NCBI GenBank assembly: GCA_014380605.1
Contig: JACMJO010000469.1
Coordinates: 1-15,730, forward strand
Reading direction: 5' to 3'
Source: Fimbriimonadaceae bacterium
GTDB lineage: Bacteria > Armatimonadota > Fimbriimonadia > Fimbriimonadales > Fimbriimonadaceae
DNA length: 15,730 bases
Shown piece after piece: positions 1 through 6,218 of this stretch (position 1 is the stretch's first letter; the number at the start of each line of letters is the position of its first letter). The notes beneath the pieces are model-generated. The model saw only the letters and a program-made list of their open reading frames with translations, did no database searches and was not told where the DNA came from. The position numbers were made by a program, and so were the translations under genes.

Positions 1-1009
1 CTTGGGCAGGGAAGTGATCGGGTCGAGGGTGGGTGATAACGCCTCCCGCAACCGCCTGAACATCAAGGTGGCTTGCTAACTCCTGAAGCTGTCGACCAAT
101 CGAGAGCATCCAAGGCAAAAAGCTCCTTTCAACTTCCAAGTAGACGTTCTGTTTGCCGTAGATTTCGATCAATCGGCAAACCAAATCCCTTGCCCCGTCA
201 TTGTCGCCTGCGATAAGGAGTCGATCCAAAGGTCCAAGGTCGCCACCAGTCAAGCAAATGAGGTCTTGGCTATGCTCTTCTAGCCTAGCCCACGATCCAA
301 GCGCAAAGGATCTTGGTTCTCCTAAGTGGCAAGCGGTGACAAGGCGAGAGAGGTTTCGGTAGCCGTCCTTGTTCTTGGCGATCAACACCAGTTCGCCTCC
401 TTCGGGAAGCTCAATGGAGGTACCGACGAGCGGCTTGATACCCACCCGTTTACAAGCCTTTACATGCTCGACCGCACCAATGAGGGAGTGAGGATCGGCG
501 ATACACGCCGCAATACAACCCGCATGGCCAGCCAGTACCGCGATCTCTTCCGCAAGCATGGTCGATCGACCAAAGGCATATCCCGTGCGAAGGTGCAAAG
601 GAACATAGGTGGCGATAGATTTACTGGCTAGGCGCTTGCCCGTGGTTGACCCAGTGACCACCGACCAAGCCGCCTCTTTCAGAGCCTCCTTAAGATGACG
701 CTCCTTATCCCACTTAGCGTCTTGAGCCGTACGCTCATAGTAAGCCTGAGGAAGGCTACCAACCGCTGCCGAGCATTTTTCATCGCGAATCTTGTGGACT
801 CGCAAAGACCACTCTTCGTCATGGCGCTCATCCAGAGGTTCCTGGCCAGATTCAGAGATATGCCCAAGGCTCGGCAAATCCCTTTCCGCCTCTCTACGGA
901 TGCCTTTAGAATCGGTATAGGTATGAAACTCCTTGACCGCTTCGCCAAGCCACCATTCACGACCTTCCCGCCACCAGGAAAGCGAACGCTTACCGCCAGG
1001 TCCAGCCAT
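1..1009 (-). CDS. dnaE2: Error-prone DNA polymerase III alpha subunit DnaE2/ImuC, N-terminal part
   Basis: This is the 5' portion (336 residues) of a C-family polymerase; the rest lies beyond base 1. Residues about 135-336 follow the DnaE PHP domain: YVPLHLRTGYAFGRS, then IADPHSLIGAVEH, IKPLVG, LVLIAKNKDGYRNLSRLV and ICLTGGDLG. In translesion mutasomes DnaE2 is the active polymerase, recruited with ImuB. The usual His-x-His metal motif reads HLR and the TDH motif reads ADPH, so the PHP metal site looks degenerate. Residues 1-134 are an unusual extension. Its start (residues 10-40, with WWREGREWW and YTDSKGIRRE) resembles the Trp-rich C-terminal tail known from ImuB proteins. The chosen ATG lies 20 bp inside the imuB 3' end, implying translational coupling. 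Family assignment is good; the subtype DnaE2 rather than DnaE1 rests mainly on linkage to imuB. Confidence 0.85.
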   Translation of the reverse strand, partial: MAGPGGKRSLSWWREGREWWLGEAVKEFHTYTDSKGIRREAERDLPSLGHISESGQEPLDERHDEEWSLRVHKIRDEKCSAAVGSLPQAYYERTAQDAKWDKERHLKEALKEAAWSVVTGSTTGKRLASKSIATYVPLHLRTGYAFGRSTMLAEEIAVLAGHAGCIAACIADPHSLIGAVEHVKACKRVGIKPLVGTSIELPEGGELVLIAKNKDGYRNLSRLVTACHLGEPRSFALGSWARLEEHSQDLICLTGGDLGPLDRLLIAGDNDGARDLVCRLIEIYGKQNVYLEVERSFLPWMLSIGRQLQELASHLDVQAVAGGVITHPRPDHFPAQ

Positions 1010-2153
1010 TGGCTGACCTCCAAGCTGTTCGAACTTGCTTCCAACGGGGGGCAATAATCTCAGACCCTTTCACAATGGAAACATCCCCAAAAGCAGCCTT
1101 CACATGAGCAAGAGCTGATTCAGCGGCGACATGATGAGATGCTCCCGTGACGAGACTCTCCAGACTTGTCTGAACGCGCTTCTTCTTCTTAAGCTGACCA
1201 ACTCTGACTCTAAGAGTCGAGATGCTTTTCTTCGGGGAGCCGATCAACAACCTAAGCGAGATTAGCAGTGAAGCGGGTGAACCGATGGGCTTTGTGAACC
1301 GCCTTTCAAACGGTGCGATGTCTCCATCCTCATCCTCTAGCCATACTTCCAAGAACTCACTCGATAGATCAGCCTCCACAAGCTTCAATCCCAAGCTGCT
1401 CGATAGATGCTTCAGCCCGTTATCGAATACCTGCAGGTCACTAGCTCCGCCATCAAAGCGGAACCTATCGGCCATTGTATTGGCTGGATAACTTGCCGAG
1501 ACCTTCGCTTCACCTTGTCCTTTAGCGTAACGTTTGATGTCAAAGGCAGCCTTCCCAAACTGCTTCCGCAAAACGTCCATCGGCATGGTTGCGACTTCAC
1601 CGATGAAACGGCAGCCCAACAAGTCAAGGCATTTGCGATGCTGAGAATCTATCGGCAGTTCGTGAACAGGAAGTCGAGCGATGAACCGTTGAGGATCGTG
1701 AATGGCAAGTAGGCTTGAATGAGTTGCCGCAGCTTGCGCGATCCATCGGCAGGATGAGGCACCAATCTTTACTCCGCAGTCAAGCTGTTTTAATTCCTGT
1801 CGCAGGTGCTCTTGAATATCATATGGGTTGGGATGATTGCTAAGGTCGACGAACGCCTCATGCTGATCTAAGGGCTCGATACAGTCTGAGTAGCGGGTGC
1901 AGATATCCAACCAAGAGCTTTGGGCAAGTCGATATGGCTCCTCAGCCCACTCCACAAAATGTCCATCCTTACCGAGCAGGGTTTTGGCTTCAGAGAGACT
2001 CATCAATACAGTCACCCCACGCTGTCCAGCCCTCTCATTTAGGTCAAGGACTTGCTTCTCTCTCGCGATCACGCAGGAGACATCCGACGCTAGCTGAAGA
2101 GCGTTGGCATAGAAGCCAGCAAGGCGGATGAATGCGATATACGGAGAAGACAT
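990..2153 (-). CDS. imuB: ImuB-like Y-family DNA polymerase homologue (catalytically degenerate)
   Basis: A 387-residue Y-family protein of the ImuB type, the non-catalytic hub linking DnaE2 and the beta clamp in SOS mutagenesis. The N-terminus (YIAFIRLAGFYANALQLAS) lacks the metal-binding aspartate normally in the DxDxF motif. The S-x-DE-A-F-x-D motif is PLDQHEAFVDL (94-104), with a Gln-His in place of the catalytic pair. VKIGASSCRWIAQAAA (128-143) matches the conserved palm segment. LPIDSQHRKCLDLLGCRFIGEVATMP (165-191) is the helix-hairpin-helix region. The little-finger region follows, ending with ALAHVKAAFGDVSIVKG. The protein stops shortly after, without the usual Trp-rich tail, which appears to sit in the dnaE2 frame. 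No imuA/recA-like gene lies upstream; lepA is divergent. The start has no Shine-Dalgarno sequence. Confidence is high for the family. Confidence 0.88.
   Translation of the reverse strand: MSSPYIAFIRLAGFYANALQLASDVSCVIAREKQVLDLNERAGQRGVTVLMSLSEAKTLLGKDGHFVEWAEEPYRLAQSSWLDICTRYSDCIEPLDQHEAFVDLSNHPNPYDIQEHLRQELKQLDCGVKIGASSCRWIAQAAATHSSLLAIHDPQRFIARLPVHELPIDSQHRKCLDLLGCRFIGEVATMPMDVLRKQFGKAAFDIKRYAKGQGEAKVSASYPANTMADRFRFDGGASDLQVFDNGLKHLSSSLGLKLVEADLSSEFLEVWLEDEDGDIAPFERRFTKPIGSPASLLISLRLLIGSPKKSISTLRVRVGQLKKKKRVQTSLESLVTGASHHVAAESALAHVKAAFGDVSIVKGSEIIAPRWKQVRTAWRSANGWTWR
1046..1051 (-). other. Six-C homopolymer in the imuB 3' end (possible slippage or frameshift site)
   Basis: On the coding strand imuB reads ATT ATT GCC CCC CGT TGG here. 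Dropping one C, or a ribosomal +1 shift at CCC-C, moves reading into the dnaE2 frame, which is open from this point through the dnaE2 ATG to the window edge. CCC-C is a known +1-prone context. Whether a shift occurs, or whether this is a sequencing indel or an ordinary overlap, cannot be told here. Confidence 0.4.
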
Positions 2154-2175
2154 CGAAGGAAACTCGATTTAATAT

Positions 2176-2195
2176 TAGTATATTTTTGTCTACTA
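2176..2195. promoter_or_regulatory. Inverted repeat TAGTA-N10-TACTA in the imuB/lepA divergent intergenic region
   Basis: A 5-10-5 inverted repeat lies in the AT-rich part of the 102-bp gap, ending 23 bp before the imuB ATG. On the minus strand it overlaps a TAGACA -35-like and a TAATAT -10-like sequence. It is placed where an SOS operator for imuB would be expected, but it matches neither the CTGT-N8-ACAG nor the GAAC-N4-GTTC LexA consensus. Short repeats like this also arise by chance. Confidence 0.3.
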
Positions 2196-2222
2196 TTTAG
2201 ATGTCCTGATCAAGATTTTCAG

Positions 2223-2255
2223 GGAAGGTAAAATTCAGCTGCTTTCCTCCCTTCC
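2223..2255 (+). promoter_or_regulatory. Possible leader hairpin abutting the lepA start codon
   Basis: GGAAGG (2223-2228) is complementary to CCTTCC (2250-2255), which ends immediately before the lepA ATG. Pairing would put the only purine-rich, Shine-Dalgarno-like segment of the leader into a stem next to the initiation site. There is no Shine-Dalgarno sequence at normal spacing. A 6-bp stem with a 21-nt loop is weak evidence. Confidence 0.2.
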
Positions 2256-4052
2256 ATGGATCAATCCCACATCCGCAATTTCTGCATCATCGCGCATATC
2301 GACCACGGCAAGTCCACTTTGGCTGACCGGTTGATCGAGCGTTGCGGAGCTATTCGTGGCGTCGCTCAAGAGCAGATGCTGGACTCTATGGACATCGAGC
2401 GCGAACGTGGCATCACGATCAAGATGGCCGCCGTTCGGCTGGAATACATCGCCCAAGACGGCAAGAAGTACGAGCTCAACTTGATCGATACCCCGGGCCA
2501 TGTCGATTTCACCTACGAGGTCTCCAGAGCCCTTGCCGCTTGCGAAGGCGCGCTCTTGGTAGTGGACGCCAGCCAAGGCGTTGAGGCTCAGACCATCGCC
2601 AATGCGAGCATGGCGATGAACCAGAACCTTGAGATCGTCCCGATTATCAATAAGATCGACTTGCCCCATGCCGACGTCGAGCGGGCAAGGGAAGAGATTG
2701 AAAGCGCAGTCGCCATCGACGCGACCGACGCGATCCCATGTTCTGCCAAAGCGGGAATCGGCATCGATGAGATTCTCGAAGCGATCGTCAATCGCATTCC
2801 CGCCCCTGCCGGCGATCCGATGGCTCCACTCAGAGCTCTAATCTACGACTCCCACTTCGATAGCTATCAAGGCGCGGTCGCTTACCTGCGAGTCAAGGAT
2901 GGCCGCGTTCGCAAGGGCGACAGGATCAAGATGATGTCCACCGGCTCCACATTCGATGTGGACTCGACCGGCATGTTTACGCCTGGTCTGGTGGTGAACG
3001 ATGGCCTTGGCACCGGTGAAGTCGGCTTTCTCACCGCCGCCATGAAGTCGATCGGCGATGCCCAAGTGGGCGATACCGTCACACTCGCCACTGAGCCCGC
3101 TTATGAAGCTCTAGCTGGTTACCGCAAGGCCCTCAGCATGGTCTTCTGTGGACTATATCCCACCGATGGCGACCAATACCAGGACTTGCGCGATGCAATA
3201 GACAAGCTTCGCCTAAACGATGCCTCACTGAACTTCGAGGCCGAAACGTCGGCGGCCTTGGGCTTTGGCTTTCGATGCGGATTTCTCGGCCTCCTCCATA
3301 TGGAGATCGCAAGAGAGCGTTTGGAGCGTGAGTTCAACCTCGATCTGATCCTCACCGCGCCAAGCGTGGACTACATCGTCACGGACAAGAAAGGGAACAA
3401 AGAGCACATTTCCAACCCCGCCGATTTCCCCGACGCAAACGAGATCGCCCTCATCGAAGAGCCGACCGTTAACGCGACGATCATGGTTCCGCAAGAGTAT
3501 GTCGGCGCTGTCATGACCCTCTGCCAAGAGCGGCGCGGGATCTACAAGAAGACCGACTATCCCACCCCCAAGCGGGTCATTCTTTACTACACTTTGCCCC
3601 TGGGCGAAATCCTGCTCGATTTCTTTGACAAGCTCAAATCCAATACTCGAGGCTATGCCTCGCTTGATTATGATCTCGCCGACTATGAACCATCCGATTT
3701 GGTTAAGTTGGACATCCTTCTGAATGGCGATCCGGTCGATGCGCTCAGTTTCATCGTCCACCGATCCTTCAGCTACCAGCGCGGTCGAGCAATGGTTGAG
3801 CAGCTCCGAAAGGTCGTCCCTCGCCAACAGTACGAGGTTCGAGTTCAAGCGGCTATTGGAGCCAAGGTTATCGCCGCCGACTCCATCAAGCCCTTCCGAA
3901 AGAACGTCATCGCCAAGTGCTACGGTGGAGACATCACTCGAAAGCGTAAGCTCCTTGAGAAGCAGAAGGAAGGCAAGAAACGAATGAAGCAAATAGGCTC
4001 CATCGAACTGCCAACCGAGGCGTTCCTGAGCGTGTTGAAGGTGGCCGATTAG
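2256..4052 (+). CDS. lepA: Elongation factor 4 (LepA) GTPase
   Basis: Complete 598-residue LepA/EF-4, close to the usual length of about 600. It is a ribosome-associated translational GTPase that acts on elongating or assembling ribosomes, especially under stress, in the cytoplasm or at the membrane. Motifs: G1 AHIDHGKST (13-21), G2 ERERGITI (48-55), G3 DTPGH (78-82), G4 NKID (132-135) and G5 SAK (163-165). Domains II, III and V follow, and the LepA-specific C-terminal domain is intact, including GGDITRKRKLLEKQKEGKK and the end IELPTEAFLSVLK. ATG 2256 is the conserved start (MDQSHIRNFCIIAHIDHG). It is transcribed alone, divergent from imuB, and ends at a strong hairpin facing a convergent operon. 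Nothing in the protein looks unusual. Confidence 0.97.
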   Translation: MDQSHIRNFCIIAHIDHGKSTLADRLIERCGAIRGVAQEQMLDSMDIERERGITIKMAAVRLEYIAQDGKKYELNLIDTPGHVDFTYEVSRALAACEGALLVVDASQGVEAQTIANASMAMNQNLEIVPIINKIDLPHADVERAREEIESAVAIDATDAIPCSAKAGIGIDEILEAIVNRIPAPAGDPMAPLRALIYDSHFDSYQGAVAYLRVKDGRVRKGDRIKMMSTGSTFDVDSTGMFTPGLVVNDGLGTGEVGFLTAAMKSIGDAQVGDTVTLATEPAYEALAGYRKALSMVFCGLYPTDGDQYQDLRDAIDKLRLNDASLNFEAETSAALGFGFRCGFLGLLHMEIARERLEREFNLDLILTAPSVDYIVTDKKGNKEHISNPADFPDANEIALIEEPTVNATIMVPQEYVGAVMTLCQERRGIYKKTDYPTPKRVILYYTLPLGEILLDFFDKLKSNTRGYASLDYDLADYEPSDLVKLDILLNGDPVDALSFIVHRSFSYQRGRAMVEQLRKVVPRQQYEVRVQAAIGAKVIAADSIKPFRKNVIAKCYGGDITRKRKLLEKQKEGKKRMKQIGSIELPTEAFLSVLKVAD

Positions 4053-4070
4053 TTAGCCAGTTTCGGATTC

Positions 4071-4104
4071 AGCCAACCTCTAGCCGATCGGCTGGTGGTT
4101 GGCT
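4071..4104. terminator. Long hairpin between convergent lepA and aldo/keto reductase genes
   Basis: AGCCAACC (4071-4078) pairs with GGTTGGCT (4097-4104), and AGCC (4082-4085) pairs with GGCT (4090-4093) around a GATC loop. The intervening TCT/GGT adds one C-G and one G-T pair with a single T-T mismatch, so the stem is nearly continuous over 15 positions. It lies 18 bp after the lepA stop and 21 bp from the reductase stop. No T-run follows on either strand, so it may act as a bidirectional or factor-assisted terminator, or as an mRNA-stabilising 3' hairpin. Confidence 0.65.
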
Positions 4105-4125
4105 GGTTACTGCCGGGCTCGTGTC

Positions 4126-5130
4126 TTAACCCTTAGCGTAGGCCATCGCGAACTCGGGATATCGCAAGCCTTCAGGTTGCAGAATTTCGCTGAGCGTCTT
4201 CAGTTCCTCTGAACTCAATTCAAGCTCGGCTGAAGCCACGTTTTCCTCCAACCGCGAAATCCGCTTCGTCCCGGGAATTGGGGCAATATTCTCGCCTTGA
4301 GCCAATACCCATGCAAGCGCCACCTGCGCGGGAGTCGCTTCGTGTTTCGAGGCGATCGTCTTGACTTGCTCGACGATCTCCAAGTTCTTGGCGAGGTTGT
4401 CGCCCTGGAACCTCGGGTTGCTTCGTCGCCAATCGTCCGGGGCGAGGTCATCAAGCGACTTGATCTCGCCGGTCAGGAACCCGCGGCCTAGTGGCGAGTA
4501 CGGCACCAGGGCGATTCCAAGCTCCTTGGTGACCGGCAACTCGAACTCCTCAGAGTCGCGAGTCCAAAGCGAGAACTCGTTCTGAACCGCGGCGATCGGG
4601 TGCACCGCGTTGGCACGACGAATCGTCGCCGCCGAGACCTCGGATATGCCAAGATGCTTGACTTTTCCCGCTGTGACGAACTCGGCCATCGCACCAACCG
4701 TTTCCTCAATCGGAACCTGAGGGTCCACACGGTGCAGATAGTAGAGGTCGATTTGGTCTACGCCAAGGCGTTGAAGTGAAAGGTCGATGGCTCGGCGAGC
4801 GTATTCCGGCGTTCCGTCTACGATCCACTGCACGTTAGCCTCAACTTGGTCCTGGTGGTTTGTCAGAGACTTGTCATAGACGTTCCCAAACTTTGTCGCC
4901 AAGAACACTTCGTCACGGCGCTCTCGCACCACCGGCCCGATCAGTTTCTCGTTCTCGCCGGCGCCATACAGGTCGGCGGTATCCCAGTGGTTCACGCCAA
5001 GTTCCAAAGCGCGATTCAAGACACCGTGGGCATCTTCAGTGGTGGCGCCTTGGCCGTAAGCCCAGCTCATTCCCATACAGCCCAATCCGATTTCACCAAC
5101 CAGTCGGTCGCCAATCTTTCGTTGTTTCAT
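4126..5130 (-). CDS. Aldo/keto reductase (NADPH-dependent oxidoreductase)
   Basis: A 334-residue aldo/keto reductase, a soluble (alpha/beta)8 barrel that reduces aldehydes and ketones with NADPH. The AKR tetrad is visible: D50 and Y55 in NHWDTADLYG, K80 in LATKFG, and H133 in LYYLHRVD. The N-terminal GLGCMGMSWAYG and the cofactor-binding end (IAPIPGTKRISRLEENV) place it near the YakC/IolS-like families (AKR11/13). Substrate cannot be assigned. I start at ATG 5130 rather than an upstream in-frame codon because GGAGG lies 7 nt before it and the family N-terminus (MKQRKIGDRLVGEIGLG) begins there. ATG 5130 overlaps the stop of the upstream MerR gene (ATGA), so the two are one operon and the regulator probably controls the reductase. 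Confidence 0.93.
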   Translation of the reverse strand: MKQRKIGDRLVGEIGLGCMGMSWAYGQGATTEDAHGVLNRALELGVNHWDTADLYGAGENEKLIGPVVRERRDEVFLATKFGNVYDKSLTNHQDQVEANVQWIVDGTPEYARRAIDLSLQRLGVDQIDLYYLHRVDPQVPIEETVGAMAEFVTAGKVKHLGISEVSAATIRRANAVHPIAAVQNEFSLWTRDSEEFELPVTKELGIALVPYSPLGRGFLTGEIKSLDDLAPDDWRRSNPRFQGDNLAKNLEIVEQVKTIASKHEATPAQVALAWVLAQGENIAPIPGTKRISRLEENVASAELELSSEELKTLSEILQPEGLRYPEFAMAYAKG

Positions 5131-5555
5131 CCTTTCTCCTCCAATAGGCATTGCAGTTTCTCTGTGCACTCGTTCGTGGGTGAGATCCCGTGGACCCAAC
5201 CCTGCTCGTATAAATTGATCTTCAGGTTAAGAACCTCCAGACTTCGCTGCAGCTGACGGATTTGCGCTTCGACCTCGACTCGATGCTCCTCCAGAATCTG
5301 CCGACGCGCGGCCATCGTGTGGTCGCCATCCCGAACCAGTTCGGAGTACTTGCGAACCTGCCGAATCGGCATCCCGGTGAGGCGCAGCTTGGCGAGGAAG
5401 CGGAGAAGTTGGACGTCCTCGTCTCGGTATCTCCGTAGCCCGCCGTCCGTTCGAGGAATCGGCGGAAGGAGCCCTGCCCGCTCGTAGTACCGCAGCGTGT
5501 GCGCGGTGATTCCCAGCGCGCTCGATGCGTCCGAAATCGTCAATCCATCCTGCAT
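5127..5555 (-). CDS. MerR-family transcriptional regulator
   Basis: A 142-residue MerR-family regulator. The winged helix-turn-helix is at residues 5-45 (LTISDASSALGITAHTLRYY, then ERAGLLPPIPRTDGGLRRY). The second DNA-contacting part runs DEDVQLLRFLAKLRLTGMPI, and a dimerisation coiled coil spans about 82-118. The short C-terminus with two cysteines (C130, C136) lacks the canonical MerR/CueR metal-binding loop, so an organic ligand, an electrophile (AdhR/NmlR style) or redox sensing is more likely; this is inference. It is the first gene of an operon with the aldo/keto reductase, a pairing often seen in aldehyde-stress circuits. The promoter carries the typical MerR spacer palindrome, implying autoregulation. 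There is no Shine-Dalgarno sequence and the -10 lies 6 nt from the ATG, so the mRNA may be leaderless. Confidence 0.92.
   Translation of the reverse strand: MQDGLTISDASSALGITAHTLRYYERAGLLPPIPRTDGGLRRYRDEDVQLLRFLAKLRLTGMPIRQVRKYSELVRDGDHTMAARRQILEEHRVEVEAQIRQLQRSLEVLNLKINLYEQGWVHGISPTNECTEKLQCLLEEKG
5138..5142 (-). promoter_or_regulatory. Strong Shine-Dalgarno (GGAGG) for the aldo/keto reductase
   Basis: GGAGG on the minus strand lies 7 nt upstream of ATG 5130, inside the last codons of the merR-type gene. It decides the reductase start and contrasts with the many Shine-Dalgarno-less genes in the window. Confidence 0.75.
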
Positions 5556-5561
5556 GAACTC

Positions 5562-5593
5562 ACTCTACGCGCTTAGAGCGCGCTCTAAGTCAA
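5562..5593 (-). promoter_or_regulatory. MerR-type promoter/operator: 18-bp palindrome in a 20-bp spacer
   Basis: On the minus strand a -35 TTGACT (5588-5593) and a -10 TAGAGT (5562-5567) are 20 bp apart. A perfect 18-bp palindrome, CTTAGAGCGCGCTCTAAG (5572-5589), fills most of the spacer. MerR activators bind such palindromes within over-long 19-20 bp spacers and twist the DNA to realign the promoter. The predicted transcription start falls at or next to the ATG at 5555. Confidence 0.75.
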
Positions 5594-5639
5594 GGGGGTC
5601 CCAGAAGAATTTCAAAATGCGGTGCGATACCGCCTCTGC

Positions 5640-5645
5640 CATACT
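5640..5645 (+). promoter_or_regulatory. Candidate -10 box (CATACT) just upstream of ccmA
   Basis: CATACT ends 6 nt before ATG 5652, so a transcript would start at or within a base or two of the start codon. No good -35 hexamer is seen at 17 bp, but an inverted repeat GCGGT-N5-ACCGC (5619-5633) lies there and could be an activator or repressor site. Confidence 0.35.
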
Positions 5646-5651
5646 GAACCG

Positions 5652-6218
5652 ATGCTCACCGCGTCGAACTTAGGCAAGCGATATGGGGCGCGTTGGCTCT
5701 TTCGCGGGTTGGAGTTCGACCTTGGAGCCGGAGATTGCCTTGCGATCCTTGGCCAAAACGGCTCGGGGAAATCGACCCTCCTCAAGACCCTCGCCAGCCT
5801 CGTACCCCCGACCGAAGGCAAGGTGACGGCCCCCGGCAACCTCGGCTACTCGGCCCTAGACATGGCGGTTTACCCGGCCCTCACCGCCGCCGAGCACTTG
5901 GAACTCACCGCCGACCTCCGCGGCTGCGAACCCAGAGTCGACGAATTGCTCGGACGGGTCGGGCTCCAAAGCGCCAAAGACCAGCAAGCACACGAGTTCT
6001 CGACCGGAATGAAGGCGAGGCTCAAACTGGCGATCGCGATCCAGGCAAAGCCGGAAGTCCTCTTGCTCGACGAGCCGGGGGCCGGCCTTGACGAGACTGG
6101 GCGCAAGCTGATCGAGGAAGTCGTCGCGGGCCAGCTCAAGACCGGGGCCGTGATCCTCGCGACGAACGATCCCCTGGAGCGCCGATTCGCGACCTTGGAG
6201 CTCGAGGTCGGCAAGTGA
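5652..6218 (+). CDS. ccmA: Heme exporter ATP-binding protein CcmA
   Basis: A 188-residue ABC ATPase that, with CcmB and CcmC, forms the complex releasing heme-loaded CcmE in cytochrome c maturation system I. Walker A is GQNGSGKST (34-42), the signature is FSTGM (116-120) in place of LSGGQ, and Walker B is VLLLDEP (136-142). The H-loop reads ATND, with Asn172 where His is usual; the D-loop (GAGLDE) is present. At 188 residues it is slightly shorter than the usual 200 or so. ATG 5652 is preferred over an in-frame ATG at 5622 because homology starts at LTASNLGKRYG and a -10-like box lies just upstream. The stop overlaps the GTG start of ccmB by 4 bp (GTGA). Assignment as CcmA rather than a generic ABC ATPase relies on the neighbours. 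Confidence 0.85.
   Translation: MLTASNLGKRYGARWLFRGLEFDLGAGDCLAILGQNGSGKSTLLKTLASLVPPTEGKVTAPGNLGYSALDMAVYPALTAAEHLELTADLRGCEPRVDELLGRVGLQSAKDQQAHEFSTGMKARLKLAIAIQAKPEVLLLDEPGAGLDETGRKLIEEVVAGQLKTGAVILATNDPLERRFATLELEVGK

Noticed and set aside
3225..3992. A 255-codon open frame on the minus strand inside lepA
   Set aside because: It is fully antisense to a highly conserved GTPase gene, has no Shine-Dalgarno sequence, and the translation shows no family features. It follows from codon bias on the opposite strand.
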